From Cristatella mucedo (taxonomy: Eukaryota; Bryozoa; Phylactolaemata; Cristatellidae), in NCBI GenBank assembly GCA_009760855.2, contig WPIO01000019.1, forward strand, positions 2,911,501 through 2,975,500: DNA of 64,000 nt, written 5' to 3'. A program made the translations under genes and the position numbers. The stretch's first letter is position 1, and each line of letters opens with the position of its first letter. The notes beneath the pieces are model-generated. The model had not been told where the DNA came from. It did no database searches and saw nothing but the letters and a program-made list of their open reading frames with translations. Positions 24,401 through 38,035 of the stretch are shown piece by piece.

Positions 24401-25221
24401 TGTAATAATAATAATAATGCACTTGATAAAGTGCCCTCAGAGAACTTAATCTCTTTCTAGGCGCTTTACATTTGCTGCAAATGGAAATGCAATTGAATGG
24501 TAAGTAAAATCATGCTTGAAAAAAACAAATAAAATGAATAATATGGTTAGGGGTGACATGCACAGGGTCAGCATGCAAATGTGGTTAGTGGCAGCATGCA
24601 CAATGTCAGCACGCATAAGCACGTGAAGGACGAATCACAGGGATCCACTAAATGCTGTCCTAAATGGGTGCGTGTTTAAGTTCTTTTTTAATGTGGTCAG
24701 GTCAGGGGATGTTCTGACGCAGGTCGGGAGGGAGTTCCAGGCTTTGGGAGCAAACGAACTAAATGCACGGTCTCCAAAGGATTTGAGGTTTGTACGAGGT
24801 ATTTCTAGACTGTTGGATTCCGAAAAGCGGGTGGTACGATGCTTGGCCTGATAGGGGAGTATGTCGGAGAGATAGGCTGGAGCCATAGAATGAAGGGACC
24901 TAAAAGTGAGCGACAAAACCTTGAAACCTTGAAGTCAATCCTTTGCTTGACTGGTAGCCAGTGCAGGTCGGCGAGAAGTGGAGTCATGTGGCAACTGCGA
25001 CGCTCACGACAGACAAACCTAGCAGCAGAGTTTCGCACCAGCTGCAATCACCTGATCGCACCTGCTGGTAGGCCAGTAAGCAGTGAGTTGCAGAAGTCGA
25101 GACGGGATGTCACGAATGCATGGACCAACTTGGACGTGGTATCCTTATCTAAACAGGCCCGAATTTTAGCAATACTATGAAGCTGAAAATAGGCAGATTT
25201 GACTGTGGAGCTGATATGGTC
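24401..25221 (-). mobile_element. LINE family 1, second 5'-truncated copy
   Basis: Closely matches the 3' half of the copy at 16.9 kb, from its ATT-rich tail (24403-24419) and stem-loop to the C-terminal ORF (24635-25180 region). The match stops abruptly at 25221 in the middle of a GATATGGTC stretch that continues in the other copy, a typical 5' truncation. A short duplication (ACCTTGAA twice, about 24918-24935) shifts the frame. Confidence 0.9.
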
Positions 25222-26165
25222 TGAGAAAATTACGCACGATAGGAAGAATGAATAATACATGGATAGTGCAGCTGGCAGACCGCATTCAGTGCGGAGGGCA
25301 ACCTGTCCTGAATCAGTACCGCCACGAATGCCACGTGGGCTAATCGTGCGGGCACCTAAGCGATGGCGCGTCAGCCTTTTTTCACAGCAAAGGACTTCGT
25401 CCGTAAGTTGCATTGAACCTTTTTGCCCTGACTAGATTTTAACCACAGTTACAGCAGAATATTCCACTAAGTGGAAAAGTCTCTCGGAGTGCACTGCTGC
25501 CAGCACGGCGGAGACTTCTTTCTCAAAAACCATCGTATGAGTCTTCACGACGCCTTGATTGCTTACGTTGGCTCTTCATTTTTCAAAATCTTTATTAGGA
25601 AACACTTGGCCCGCTATAGAGCAGTAGGTGGGCGAGCCCCACAGCCAAATAGGCGCCTGGAGATAAATCTTGTTAGTTTGGGAAATTAAAATCTGCCAGG
25701 TGCGCTCACTCTTTACAGGCTGCTTGCTGTTACTGCTGCCCCTCGCTTTAATTTTCAACTTACAAATCCAGCGGCGGCACTTATCTGATCTCCCATTTCC
25801 CTTTGATGGCTTAGTCCTTAGGGCTTGCACATCGCTGCTATGCATTAATGCAGAATGTTCACCAAGAAAATCGGGAGAGGATGCGGAGTTGAAGAGTCCT
25901 TTTCATGGCTTTAAGGCCGTGGTGGCGGCGACCAAAGCTGCAATTTCTTTAGCCTCCCGCCGGAAGTTTATTAATTCTGTTAATAATTCGTATAAATCAT
26001 TCAAATAATAAATATATTTATTTAATATACTTATTATTTAATATTTAATAAATTGTCTATAAATTTTGCCGTGATGCCGGGAATTTCCTTATTTAGCAAT
26101 CCTCTCCCTTGGAAACCCGTTAGCCTCGCTTTCGTGGCTACCGGGCTGGGCTCTTACGCTTACGC
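25222..26165. other. no supported gene
   Basis: Unique sequence turning AT-rich after 25960. The open frame at 25670-26008 has no recognisable motif. Confidence 0.45.
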
Positions 26166-26325
26166 CGAGTTGGTTTGGCCCAGCGGTTAGGGTGCTCGCC
26201 CCGATCAAGGTCTGGCCGAGGTCGTGGGCTCGAGCCCCATGGCATATGTGAAGCGCCTGAATAGAGATTAAGTAGGGCTTATAGGATTAATATATTATCT
26301 TAGGGCGCTATACAAATGAAATAAT
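26166..26325 (+). mobile_element. tRNA-derived SINE with LINE-like tail (family A)
   Basis: The head has an A-box-like TGGCCCAGCGGTTAGGGTG and a B-box-like GGTCGTGGGCTCGAGCCCC. The tail GCGCCTGAATAGAGATTAAG ends in GGGCGCTATACAAATGAA. About 27 extra bases interrupt the stem-loop. Four other copies with the same order support the family. Confidence 0.85.
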
Positions 26326-26329
26326 TATA

Positions 26330-27780
<1,451 letters not shown>

Positions 27781-28349
27781 CTGCTTGTCTAAAAATGCCT
27801 GCGTCATTGACTAGTCGCACCAAAAGCCGCTAAGGCTTTGAGTTTACCACTGAAAGCTCTCCTGCGTAACTTCAACAGCGTCCTCATGGCTTTGTGGAGT
27901 TACAGAGGGGATACATTCCATCAATCCATATCATACAATCCATGTGAATGCAGCTTTTCAGAAAAATCTCGCTTGATCGTTAGTTTCCTTTTTGTACGAA
28001 CCGTCCCCCACCCGGTTCACTGTTCGGAGCTGGCTTTCAAAACCTTCGAAAGTGCATTTTCAAACAGGCTACCTGCGTTCTTTTCTGCTGCACGTGTATA
28101 CTCGCTGCGGACTGCCACCACTTCAGGCAAGCCCCAGAAAGTTCGCCTACCGCCAAAGTCGCACCCAGCCGACTGCCGTCGCTGCTAATTCGAGTCTCAT
28201 TAGCGCAGACCCTGTCCACTAGCCACGGCACGGCTCGCTGTGAACAATGGCGGCGACAACGGCGGAGTATCGTTGCGCTGGAAAAAGCTTCGTCCGTAAC
28301 TGATCGGCCGTGAATTCTCATTTGTCCGCCCCCTGTTTTCTTTTCCATT

Positions 28350-28611
28350 AGCTTCATTGTGGCAGATTTAACTCGGACAGGCTGCTGCTGCATGCTACCG
28401 CCCTGCCCGCCTGCTCGGGCGGGAGAGGAGACTCGCCGCCGCAACGAGAGCGCTGGGGGTAGAGGAGTAGGGGGCACCTCTGTCAGCCAGTCCTCCTCGA
28501 TAGGCCCGCACAGGCTGCCGCGGCGGAGGCAGCTACGAGCGGTGGCTGCCACTGCCGAGCCGCGCCGCGCCGCGCCGCCGTCGCCGCCACCGCTGGAGCC
28601 GGTGCAAGACC
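28350..28611. other. GC-rich, CpG-containing leader region
   Basis: GC and CpG rise sharply between 28370 and 28600, compared with AT-richer sequence before 28350, as in a CpG-type promoter or 5' UTR of an animal gene. No exon can be fixed within it. Confidence 0.4.
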
Positions 28612-28659
28612 AGCAGCAGCAGCAGCAGCAGCAGCTGAAGCGGCAGCAGCAGCAGCAGC
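28612..28659 (+). repeat. CAG repeat, interrupted
   Basis: Two CAG runs, separated by a CTGAAGCGG interruption, lie directly before the ATG at 28660. In another frame they would read as polyglutamine ending shortly after. Given the donor placement I take them as leader sequence. Confidence 0.8.
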
Positions 28660-28733
28660 ATGAGCCGTCCGAGTCGAGCTAGCTACCCGCGGTTCTCCTA
28701 CAACATCTGGCTGCTTAAAAGAATCAAAGAGAT
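28660..28733 (+). CDS. possible first coding exon after a CAG-repeat leader
   Basis: An ATG with A at -3 follows a GC-rich leader ending in CAG repeats. The frame gives 24 codons plus two bases, ending at GTGAGT (28734). The peptide includes YPRFSYNIWLLKRIKE, which has gene-like composition and contrasts with the low-complexity leader. An in-frame TGA upstream near 28636 makes this the natural start. The donor phase (2) equals that of the candidate at 24097. I do not recognise the protein. Confidence 0.42.
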
Positions 28734-28994
28734 GTGAGTACTGGACCGTTTGGTGTCTAGCTGCTTGCCTTGATTTCTGATACAGCAAAAAAGAACCAAT
28801 GTGCTAATTCAGAGCCTGGACATGTGCGTGTGTGTGTTCGCACGCGCGCGTGTGTGTGTGTGTACCTGTGCGTACAGACCGCCTGTGTGTGCACGCTCGC
28901 AGGCGAATGCAGGCCAGGGCATGCGACAGTGGGCGTTTGTGTAAGCAGGTTTGTACCCTAGTGACGAGGTATTAGTAAGACGTCTTATCAAGCG

Positions 28995-29060
28995 CCTAGA
29001 AAGAGATTGAGTTCTCTGAGGGCGCTTTATCAAGTGCATTATTTTTATTATTATTATTAG
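28995..29060 (+). repeat. LINE-type 3' stem-loop and ATT tail, isolated
   Basis: AAGCGCCTAGAAAGAGATTG and GTTCTCTGAGGGCGCTTTAT, followed by TTATTATTATTATT, form the family 1 3' end alone, on the plus strand. Upstream sequence does not match the LINE, so it is a very short truncated insertion or the tail of an unrecognised SINE. Confidence 0.8.
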
Positions 29061-29699
29061 TTTTATTGTTATCCAGATGCGCCGACGAATGCAACAGGTG
29101 CACTATGCGCCGGATAAGCAGCAGCGAGAGGCAGACTACCATGATCAAACAAACCTCGCAAGTTACGGTTTGCGATGGTAGTATTTTGAGTTGCTAATTT
29201 ATCAGTTTGCACAAGGGGCCCGAAATGTGCATCTCCTTTAAACGCCCAGATCAGTGAGCTGTGGGTAGGCATTAGTGGGATGTCTGCTGTTTACCGAGGG
29301 GATTGCTTAAACTGAAAGACTGCATTCGGCTGATCGAACATTTTGACCAAAGTTTTTCGCTTCACCTAATCTGTGATCAACACAAACAGGAGTCACCCGA
29401 ATATGCACGCACAGGAGTTTTTGCTAAGTAGCAAGCTAGAAAACTGAATGGCATACGGTGGCACTCGGTTAAAAGTATGGGCCTACATCTTCATTAGTTG
29501 TGATAATAACTTGCTTACGCAATGAACACATAACGGCTGGGTTGTCAACCAAGTCAACTGCAGATGAGACGGCCGCCTTCGACTACTGAGCACATTTTTT
29601 TATTTTCGTTACTTCAACGTGAGTCCAGTTCTCTTCTACATGGTAAATTTTGGAGCACAATAGATGCTTATGGGCTACAGCCTATGAAAATATTATTTC

Positions 29700-30345
29700 T
29701 ATAGCACTAATAATATAAAAATATGCATAAATAGCACCGTAAGAGAACTAAATTTCTAGCAACTTAAAATTTCATGGAAAAGAATTGAGTCAATTGCTTA
29801 GAGACGACATGTACAATGATCTCGTAAAAGACAATTCACGTGGCTAGATCAAATAGCGAGTGATAGAACCTTGATGTCAATACGCTACTGCTTAATCGAG
29901 AGCCAGTGTAGTCACGACGGGCATGCACTGTTCGGCATCATTTGCTAATATCTTAGTGCATAGGCAGGAAGACTAGTAAGGATGTCAAGGAGGGAGGTCA
30001 CCAACTCATGGAACTCAAGCTTGGCTTTGGTTTTCTTACCTACGCTGGCTCAAATTTTGTCTAACGTTAGGCAGCTGGAAGCGGGCAGACTTTGACTGTA
30101 AAACTGCTTAGCGGCCAACTAAGAGAGGATGTTCATTTCGGAACAGGAAACCCATATTTCGCACAGCGGCTTTGGAAGATATGCTGGTCGAGCACATTTT
30201 GAGGGTTAGACTTTCCTGTTTCTGAGTGACATCAGGTTTGCCCGTAAGTTTCAAGTCGGTTTTATCGTTATTCAACGTGAGAGTTTTTGCTTCATCCACG
30301 TGCAAATATCAACAAAACATTCTCAATAGAGCCGAGAGGGTTTGA
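29700..30345 (-). mobile_element. LINE family 1-related, decayed copy
   Basis: Scattered matches to the family order: AGAGAACTAAATTTCTAG tail, CTTGATGTCAATACGCTACTG, AGCCAGTGTAGTCACGACG, then the segment near the GCCCGTAAGTTTCAAGTCGG region. No open frame remains. Confidence 0.6.
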
Positions 30346-30356
30346 GATGCTGGGAG

Positions 30357-30358
<2 letters not shown>

Positions 30359-30421
<63 letters not shown>
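30359..30421 (+). repeat. (CA)n then (GA)n microsatellite
   Basis: About 42 bp of CA, then 20 bp of GA. It sits where the decayed LINE at 29.7-30.3 kb ends. Confidence 0.97.
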
Positions 30422-31664
30422 AAGTCGGGATCGAGAGGCCGACATAAAGCGAGACCAGAATAGAAACAGGCCATGTGAAATCTGCTACAGCACGTTAGCA
30501 ATATTTTCCATGTCGTTAATTTAGGTCACTCTATTCAATAGCCACAGACAAGCATTTGTATACAGCACCAGCCATAATATACAACTCTCGGGCTCGCAGC
30601 CCCAAAGAACAAATGATTAGTGGAAGCCCAAAGTTCAGCTGACCAACTGTCACCACAGATGTCTAGTTCATTTGGTCTAAACTATAAATATCATGGAATG
30701 TCTAGTTCCGATAATTCAGGACCCGTTAGTAACCTCAAGAACTATCATAATCTGACCGATGTTGCATGCACACGCTTAACTTGTTTACAATGCTATAGCT
30801 CAGAGATTTGTTTTCGAGGTTTATTGAATGTCCCACAGCTTCGCTTTAGTCTTTACAGGCAGATGCAGTAGCCTAATTAGCCGAACATTTTTTCATACGA
30901 CGTTTCGCATGATCACGTTGCTTCACGATTTGCCATCTTATACAGCTTTCTGTCGTTTATGACATTTGATTACTCGTGATTACTCACATAGAGAGTTTTA
31001 GCTGCACGCTTGCGAAATAAAGCACAAGTTTCCTTTCGGGTCTTTGAAGCGATAGGCAGCAGGTCATTGCAGTTCGATGGGGGATGCTGTTAAGGGAGTG
31101 ACTTTCTGTACTGAGAGAAATCCTCTTACATAAACCAGGCCATCCTGCAATTATTTACTGATGCTGTGTCCGGTTTCACATTGTTCACCTAATGAAGGCA
31201 ACCGCCAACGATCAATTGGTTCTTATTGTTAGCTCGTGGCTGCCAAGCTGCATCCGAGGTAGCTGAATCTTGAAGCACGTCTGCAAGTGTTAGCTGGCAT
31301 TGCTTGGACAAGACTGGAGGCCTCAAAGCAGTGCCGCGCGAGTCCAGAAGTGTCTTAATCGATGGCTCCTCGCTGTTAGCAGTTCGATGACTGACTGATT
31401 GATGACAGTACGATGAACCAGTGAGAAGGTGCACCGAGCACTCAGCTAGCTCCACCTGCAAAGGGCAAAGGGTAGCAGAGCTGCTGTACCCATGCTAGGC
31501 TGCTTACTGGAGCACAATGGCTTGCCGAGTCGACCTCGCTCACACTACACCTCTGAAGAAATGTTTGCCAAGGTGCATTGCTTGGCCGAAATTCCTCCTC
31601 TGATGGTGTCTGCAATAATGGGAAGAAATGTTGAGTTTTCTCCACTTGTTGTTTAGTTGTTGCC

Positions 31665-31697
31665 AATTTCTCTCGGCCCCACGAGCCGAGAGAAATT
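31665..31697. repeat. perfect 13-bp inverted repeat, 7-nt loop
   Basis: Arms 31665-31677 (AATTTCTCTCGGC) and 31685-31697 (GCCGAGAGAAATT) pair fully around CCCACGA. Confidence 0.95.
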
Positions 31698-31789
31698 CTT
31701 TCAACTTTATAACGGCTGAGCAGCATAACCTGGATTGCTCTTACGGCTAGATACGGTGCAATATAAATCAAATTTCTCGATTTCTTGAG

Positions 31790-31824
31790 CTGATGCGTGA
31801 GCTCAGTAAGAGCTCACGCATCAG
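31790..31824. repeat. perfect 15-bp inverted repeat, 5-nt loop
   Basis: Arms 31790-31804 (CTGATGCGTGAGCTC) and 31810-31824 pair fully around AGTAA. Confidence 0.95.
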
Positions 31825-31975
31825 TCTCCACGTCTCAAGCCGTCACATCGCAGTCATCAGCGGCAAGCCGGAAGTAGCATGCATGCCATATAATTCATTT
31901 TTAAAACACTTTATCCTGGCGATGGCACGTACAAGCAAGCTCCCCTGTTCAAGCAGCTGCAACTACATTTGAGGA

Positions 31976-31978
<3 letters not shown>

Positions 31979-32038
<60 letters not shown>
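31979..32038 (+). repeat. (GT)n microsatellite
   Basis: A pure GT run of about 60 bp. Confidence 0.98.
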
Positions 32039-32039
<1 letters not shown>

Positions 32040-33016
32040 ACGTTCGTGACATGTCCTTGGCACTGGTGGCAGCTCGTGATTACATGTGTGCAAGGCTCAC
32101 ATAGATTCTTGGACAAGAACAGTTTGACGGTTCTGTCAGTCGAGTATGTATATTATATATTGTATACATTATGTTATATATATACACTGTATACACGGCT
32201 AGCGCTAAGCTGACCAGCCCCAAAGGACTACGGTGGCTCCAGATAGAACGATGTGGTGCCATCTTGTCGACAACACAGGACGAAGACTAGGGCCACTGAC
32301 CCACGGTCGTTTCTCTAGCCGGGCCATTCAGATGTGACTCCATTTGAGAGCAGCAGCCCATGATAGAGAAAGTCGACACCAGGACAATGGCAAATTGATT
32401 ACGGGGAAGTGCTGCCCGCCGGCAGGCTGATCCTCACTAGTCGTTCGATGAAGCTGCCTAGATGCAGCGTCGGAGGGGGCAAGCGATTGCCAACGCTCTG
32501 AATGAACCCGAGAGGCCCGGCCAATGAAGACGTTCGACGGAGGGCCGCGAGCGGCTCTGGCTCCAGCAACTCCGCTCGACTTCGGCACACAGGCAGGGCA
32601 GGAAAGCAGTGTCGGTCTGCACTCACCGCCGCCACAAGCTGGGAGCCGAATGATAAGGTCAGTCGTCTCCACCTGCTCGAACTCTATTCACAGGGGATGT
32701 CCGTGCCAGCAAATAAGCCAGCACTCGAGGACTGAGGAGGAGCAAAGATTCTGGCACGGAAAAAACTCCCAGATGAGCAGTGCAGGGCAGCGGAGACAGC
32801 ACTCGGGTGCATGTCGTGTGCTGCCACTGCCCTCTCACTCTCAGCGGACCTTACCTCCCCCACCCATCACCTGTGTGAGAACGTCAGTTGGGGTGGATGC
32901 TGGTGGTCGGTGTTCGGTCTGCTCATGCACTCGCCCACCAAGCAGCCCTCGAATGGCGCAGCCACCAAGCCGACCAGTGGTTAATATGCGACTGCAGCTG
33001 CCTTCCCTGAAGCTAT
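32040..33016. other. no confirmed gene; possible exon near 32502-32656
   Basis: ATG 32502 opens a Ser/Arg/Ala-rich frame that meets GATAAG/GTCAGT near 32657. The composition is unremarkable and no partner exon was found. Confidence 0.25.
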
Positions 33017-33195
33017 AGCTGCTCCTGGGTGCTAGCTCAGGTGTAAGGTGCTAGTTCTTCATGATTCAGGTCGTGAGTTCGAGTCCTGCAGAGGACGATC
33101 CTTTAATGGCCACTGCAAGTGGTAGGGTGATAGTCGTTAAGCCGTTCTTCTGCTGCTACAAGAGCTGGACTCGCATCGTTGAGTCGTAGCAGAAG
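33017..33195 (+). mobile_element. tRNA-derived SINE (family B)
   Basis: TGCTAGCTCAGGTGTAAGGT, GGTCGTGAGTTCGAGTCC (near-consensus B-box), CCTTTAATGGCCACTGCAAG and GATAGTCGTTAAG, then a weak inverted TTCTGCTGCTAC / GTAGCAGAA end. Confidence 0.8.
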
Positions 33196-33199
33196 TAGT

Positions 33200-34420
33200 C
33201 GTATTATGGTCACGGAAGGCAACACTCAACCATCTTGCCGCATTATGGCAAGGTGCCGTCTTGCCATGGAATGGACTTTCTGGCTTTAACTAGTATAGAT
33301 ATGAATGAGGCTGGTATATCGGCTAACTGGAAGCCGGCTCCTTACAAGGACCGGCCTGTTTGCTCTGTCCAGCCGTTATTTACTCGGCTGTTCCCCGGTG
33401 GCAGCAAAGGTGGCATCGGGTCAGCTTGCTGCCATTTGTCGTGCCACTGAGCTAGGCTCGTGCAGATGCTGCCTGCATGCTTGGCCGACACACGGGTCGC
33501 CGGGTCACTGCCATGCAAACTGGTGCGATTTGCTCCCATCACGCCCCCTCCAGTGTACCAGAGACCCCCCTCAGCGGTCAACTTCGTTAACCAGCTAAGA
33601 ACGAACGCTAAGTGCTCGATTGTGATGAAGTTAGGGCTAATGAGTGGACGTTGAGTTGACCTAGCGGACGGAACAAACAGGTGGCACAAAGCATCTTCCA
33701 TCTAGCCATCTGTCCGCCCATTCAGGAGTTTCGAATAGACTTCCTGTAGGATGTTCCTGTTTGGGTGGCTGTCCATAGCAGCAGCCCAGCTAAACGCAAG
33801 ATCCGCACGTCAGCCGGCCGAGGGCGCTTTCATGGATGCTTGCACTCACAACAGGTCTTGTTTCCACTTCAAGCAGCTGGCTCTGCTGCGCTCAGTGGTG
33901 GAGCCGACTCCGTCGGTTAGCTCAGCGGTTGCCCTAGCTAGTGAGCTCGGTGAAAGGCCTGCCTGCCAGGCTGCTGTTCGGCAGCTGCGGCCGAGGAACT
34001 CGCATGGTGGGATCGTCGGCAACCGGTCGCCGGCAGCAGATGCTGCCTCCGACTGAGCTGCATCCTGACGCTCAAGCGTGCAGTTGCCTAGGCTGGGCTC
34101 GGCTGCCGGTGTGCCGCCTAGCAGCCGAATCGAGATAGGCAGGAATCCAGAATCTTGCTGGGAACAGAGTCTAGTGGAATGTCATCCGTGACCATACAAA
34201 GCCTGGTGATAACGAATGGCGTGCCCAGGGCTACTGTTGTCACAGTGTCGCCGTCTTGCCCCAGCTACGCGGCCGAGTGCGGCAGCAGAAGATCGAAGCG
34301 GCTGCTGGTGCAACTGCCTGTCAGCATATGCAGCTCCTAGTGAGTGACTTACTTATTTGCCATGCCTTGTCCATTGCCCACCATTTTGTCACTACCGGTC
34401 TCGTTTTCTTTTGTCATCTT
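33200..34420. other. no supported gene
   Basis: GC-balanced sequence with many short frames on both strands and no motif. Confidence 0.45.
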
Positions 34421-34489
34421 GTCTCTCTCTCTCTCTCCCTCCCTCTCTCTCTCTCACTTTCTCTCTCTCTCTATATATATACATGCATA

Positions 34490-34527
<38 letters not shown>

Positions 34528-34609
34528 CATATATATATGTATATAGTAAAGCTCTGTGTATGTGTATATTTGTGTATGTGTATCATATATACACGTGATT
34601 TTGTGGGTG

Positions 34610-34650
<41 letters not shown>

Positions 34651-34755
34651 ACATGCAAATTTATGTTTGCTTGAATGTATGTATTGTATATATATACATA
34701 TATATATATATGTATATATATATGCATATACGGTTTATATATATGTATATATATT
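34421..34755 (+). repeat. compound (CT)n, (AT)n, (GT)n tract
   Basis: CT units to 34471, AT-rich units with ATGCAT and ACAT interruptions to 34546, a GT run at 34611-34648, and AT-rich units again to 34755. Confidence 0.95.
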
Positions 34756-35945
34756 TAAACTAGCCTATACCCATGAAATATCATGGGAGAACCAACTTCA
34801 CTTTGGACGGTAGGCCTAGGTGGCAGGCTGGCCTAACTGGTGAGCCAGCCCTATTTACTGGCAATGTTGCAGTTCTTTCTTAATGAAGAAAAAATTCTAT
34901 TGACGCAGAAAAGGTGAAAAGCAATTCAAAATAGTTATTTAAGCATTTTTTTAATTATCACGACAATCTATGATTTTTTCCCTCAGTCTCTTACTGCTGT
35001 TGAGCTTGATGGAAAGTATGCTTTCATGAAGTTCAACAGAGCAAGGCTCAATGGTATTTTCTGTTGTTTGTTTTTATCGTTGTCGTCTGCTATATCTATG
35101 CATATATTTTCTTAGTGCTTTGTTTCCTTTGGTTCTGGATCCATTGCTATCAAAAATTTTACCTCATCATTTTTTGGTAATTTTTCACTTTTGGTCTTTT
35201 CCGGTGAAATTGCATTTTTATTATGTGTGCAAATTTCAATGCCTTCTTCCCATTGGTCATTGCTGGCTAGCAAATCAGCATTGACCTCCATTTCGGGATC
35301 AGGGATTCCTTCTTGGGTACATACAAAATTATCTAGTTTGAACAACATCTACTGGTTTTTTCCTGTTGTTTAAGTGACCGTGACCTGGAAGATCATAGTG
35401 CTGCTGCTGCCTACCAGATCAGTGGCTGAAAAGCCGTGATTTGCAGGCATGCATGTGGTGAGCAGGCTTGGGCAAGGGAAGCTGCAGGGCTGCAGTGGCC
35501 TCTTGCTACTGTGCCGGGTCGCTGCCTCACGAGGGGCACGCCTGTCACCAGGTACCAGTCCAGACAGCTCACGGATGCCATCGGCACGTGTGACGAGTGT
35601 GTGAGATGAGAGACGACTGAGAGACTCGGAACGAGCGAGCCAGCAGGTGATCTGGTCTGATCTTCTCAGCCCGAAGCCTATATGGAGTGACAAGTGCGCC
35701 TGCACAGGGCAGCTGCTTAGTGGCTGCAAGCGAATCAATGCAGATCTATCGATTAGCCTGTGAGGATTGTCGATCGACGGTCGGGCGGCCATAGACATTG
35801 CGCATGCTCACAGAGGCTGCTTGACACGACCGAAGCTGAGCTGCTTTGCAATTTACCGGGCAGGAAATCAGAATTTCATGGTGGTTCGGCCGCATCATCG
35901 AGAATCATCAAAGTATTCTCCTCCCTGGCTTCAGCTTGACTGTCT

Positions 35946-36055
<110 letters not shown>

Positions 36056-36107
36056 AAGCTGAGCTCAATGTGTGGAGAACCGAGGGGCCACTAGAGCAAT
36101 CTTCGGG

Positions 36108-36205
36108 TGACTGCTCTGCCCTCCCCCTGGTGGTATTCAAACCCACTCGTCTTCTGGAGCAGTTCGGGCTGACGCCTTACCAGCTAGGCTAGTGGCAGAC
36201 AGATC
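36108..36205 (-). mobile_element. tRNA-like SINE head, minus strand
   Basis: On plus, GGTATTCAAACCCACTCG (B-box complement) and GCCTTACCAGCTAGGCTAGT (A-box complement) lie 40 bp apart. The body is not recognisably family A or B. It is not a complete tRNA: acceptor stem pairing is not visible. Confidence 0.55.
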
Positions 36206-36639
36206 TCTTGCATTTAACTGAGTGAGAAACATGATGGCAACCGGCCGAGGATCTGGCTTTGCTGTGATACTGGTGCTCACGACTGCCACATTTCGGTTGC
36301 ATAGGTTTTGCTATATATGTCATCAACGTTCTCGAACTTTATTTTCCACAATCATAAATGTGTATAGCAAAACTTATTGAACTGAAATCAGAAAAGAAGT
36401 GCTGCTGGATTGATGTGCAAGTAGAGCTGAACTTCAATTTGGTTTCGCTCTGATCGATGCAGTATTGGCCACGTTTTGGAATTTAAAAGGCACAAAGCTA
36501 TACTGTAAATGAAGCTGTTTAAAAGACACAAGCATGTACCTCAATAGCGGCAGACATCTACCTCAATGTATCAAGGTGCAGCAAGTTGGAACACACGTTG
36601 CATATGATGAATGGATCGGTAAAAAAATGTTTGTCTTAT

Positions 36640-37115
36640 GAAAGGTACACTAAACAAATTTTGAATTGTTAGACCAATCTTCCCAGTGTTTTTCAACATT
36701 TGCCTTTAACAATAGTCAAGCTAAAGAAACTATTAGTGTTTATAAGCTTTTGAATGGAGTGCCAACTGATCAGTCTTCATGCGTTGCAAATATCAGGTCT
36801 CCTGAAGAATCGGTTATAGTCTTCGTATGCTGCTATTTTCTTTATCAGGTTCCTCAAGGACTAATGGCAACATACACACATTCTTAATTGATTGGTATTT
36901 TTTTTATTTGTAGCTATGTTGCTTCCTGTTTACTTCCGGGTTAAAAATCGTTTGCTAAATTATTTTTGTAATGCTTGGAAATCGTTAAAATTGAGATTCA
37001 TGTCTCATTTTTAACGTTTTCTTTTGAAAGGTACTCTATTCAAAGTTCGATAGTTAGACCAATGTCCTCGGTATTATCTAAACAATTACCCTTGAACATT
37101 GCTCAAATTTGTTCT
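36640..37115 (+). repeat. two diverged direct repeats about 386 bp apart
   Basis: GAAAGGTACACTAAACAAAT ... GTTAGACCAAT at 36640-36725 is echoed by GAAAGGTACTCTATTCAAAG ... GTTAGACCAAT at 37026-37112, including the following CTTGAACATTGCTCAA-type end. Each is AT-rich, and the sequence between is not alike. Confidence 0.65.
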
Positions 37116-37337
37116 CATACACATATTGAATTTAGGGTAATCATTGGTAATGATGCACATCATGACCACTTATCGTCACTGCATGTGTTCTCAGCCATGC
37201 ATGCTAGCATTTGGTCCATACCTCAGCCATGCTCACATGCAATGTGGTTTCTCAGGCCATCTGTCCAAGAGAAGAGCAGGGCTAAAGCACAGCCGGACAG
37301 TTAGGTGTTACTTTAAAAAAAAATGCTAACTGATTTA

Positions 37338-37487
37338 GTAGCCTCTTTTGTATGGTGACAGGGGAGCCATTACGGCTATCACCACCGCTTGCAGTGGCAA
37401 TTAAGGATCACCCACCGCAGGATTCGAACCCATGACCGAGGTCTTGAAAAGCAACCGCCTTACCTAGTATGCCATCACGGCTCACCA
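37338..37487 (-). mobile_element. tRNA-derived SINE (family B), minus strand
   Basis: Shown on plus as ACCGCTTGCAGTGGCAATTA, GGATTCGAACCCATGACC (B-box) and CCTTACCTAGTATGCCATCA (A-box). It matches the copy at 61.1 kb in order and wording. Confidence 0.87.
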
Positions 37488-38035
37488 GCTTTAAGCCAAT
37501 GTAGTCTTAATACCTAAGTCATGCTAAAGAACGCCAGTTCTAAATAAATCCCTATAATGTCAACTCGAAAATTCAATTTTGAAACTTGCTTAACATGTGT
37601 TCGCCTACATTGTTGCCACTGCAATTTACATACGTGGTAGTGGTGTGGTTTAAAAGTTAACCTTGAACTATAATCATACATATGGAAGGTTGAGCCTTTC
37701 CTTACGTTCATCAACTAGTCTGAAAGCAACTCTTGAGACGGCACAAATCAGCTCCTTCTGATCTGGGCTCTGGTGCATGCGTCCTATGTGTCCGAGCCAC
37801 CTTGAGTAATGCTGTTCTGGCAATAAGCAGCCGTAATTAGTGAAGCTGAATTGGCCGTCGAGCATGTGGCCTCAGCTAATGGTACATGTCTCCTGTTCGT
37901 CAAATTTGGGGAGGTGGCATTAATCTTGCCTGCGAGTTCTTAAGGTTCTAGGTGCAAATCCAGAGGGCGACACGATGATAATGTATCTCCGTCTGCGACT
38001 CCACAAAGCCATAAAGACTATGTGGGTGTTACGCA

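Noticed and set aside
32502-32656. Coding exon ending at GATAAG/GTCAGT
   Set aside because: The frame has a stop immediately before its ATG, no motif, and no partner exon in matching phase was found.
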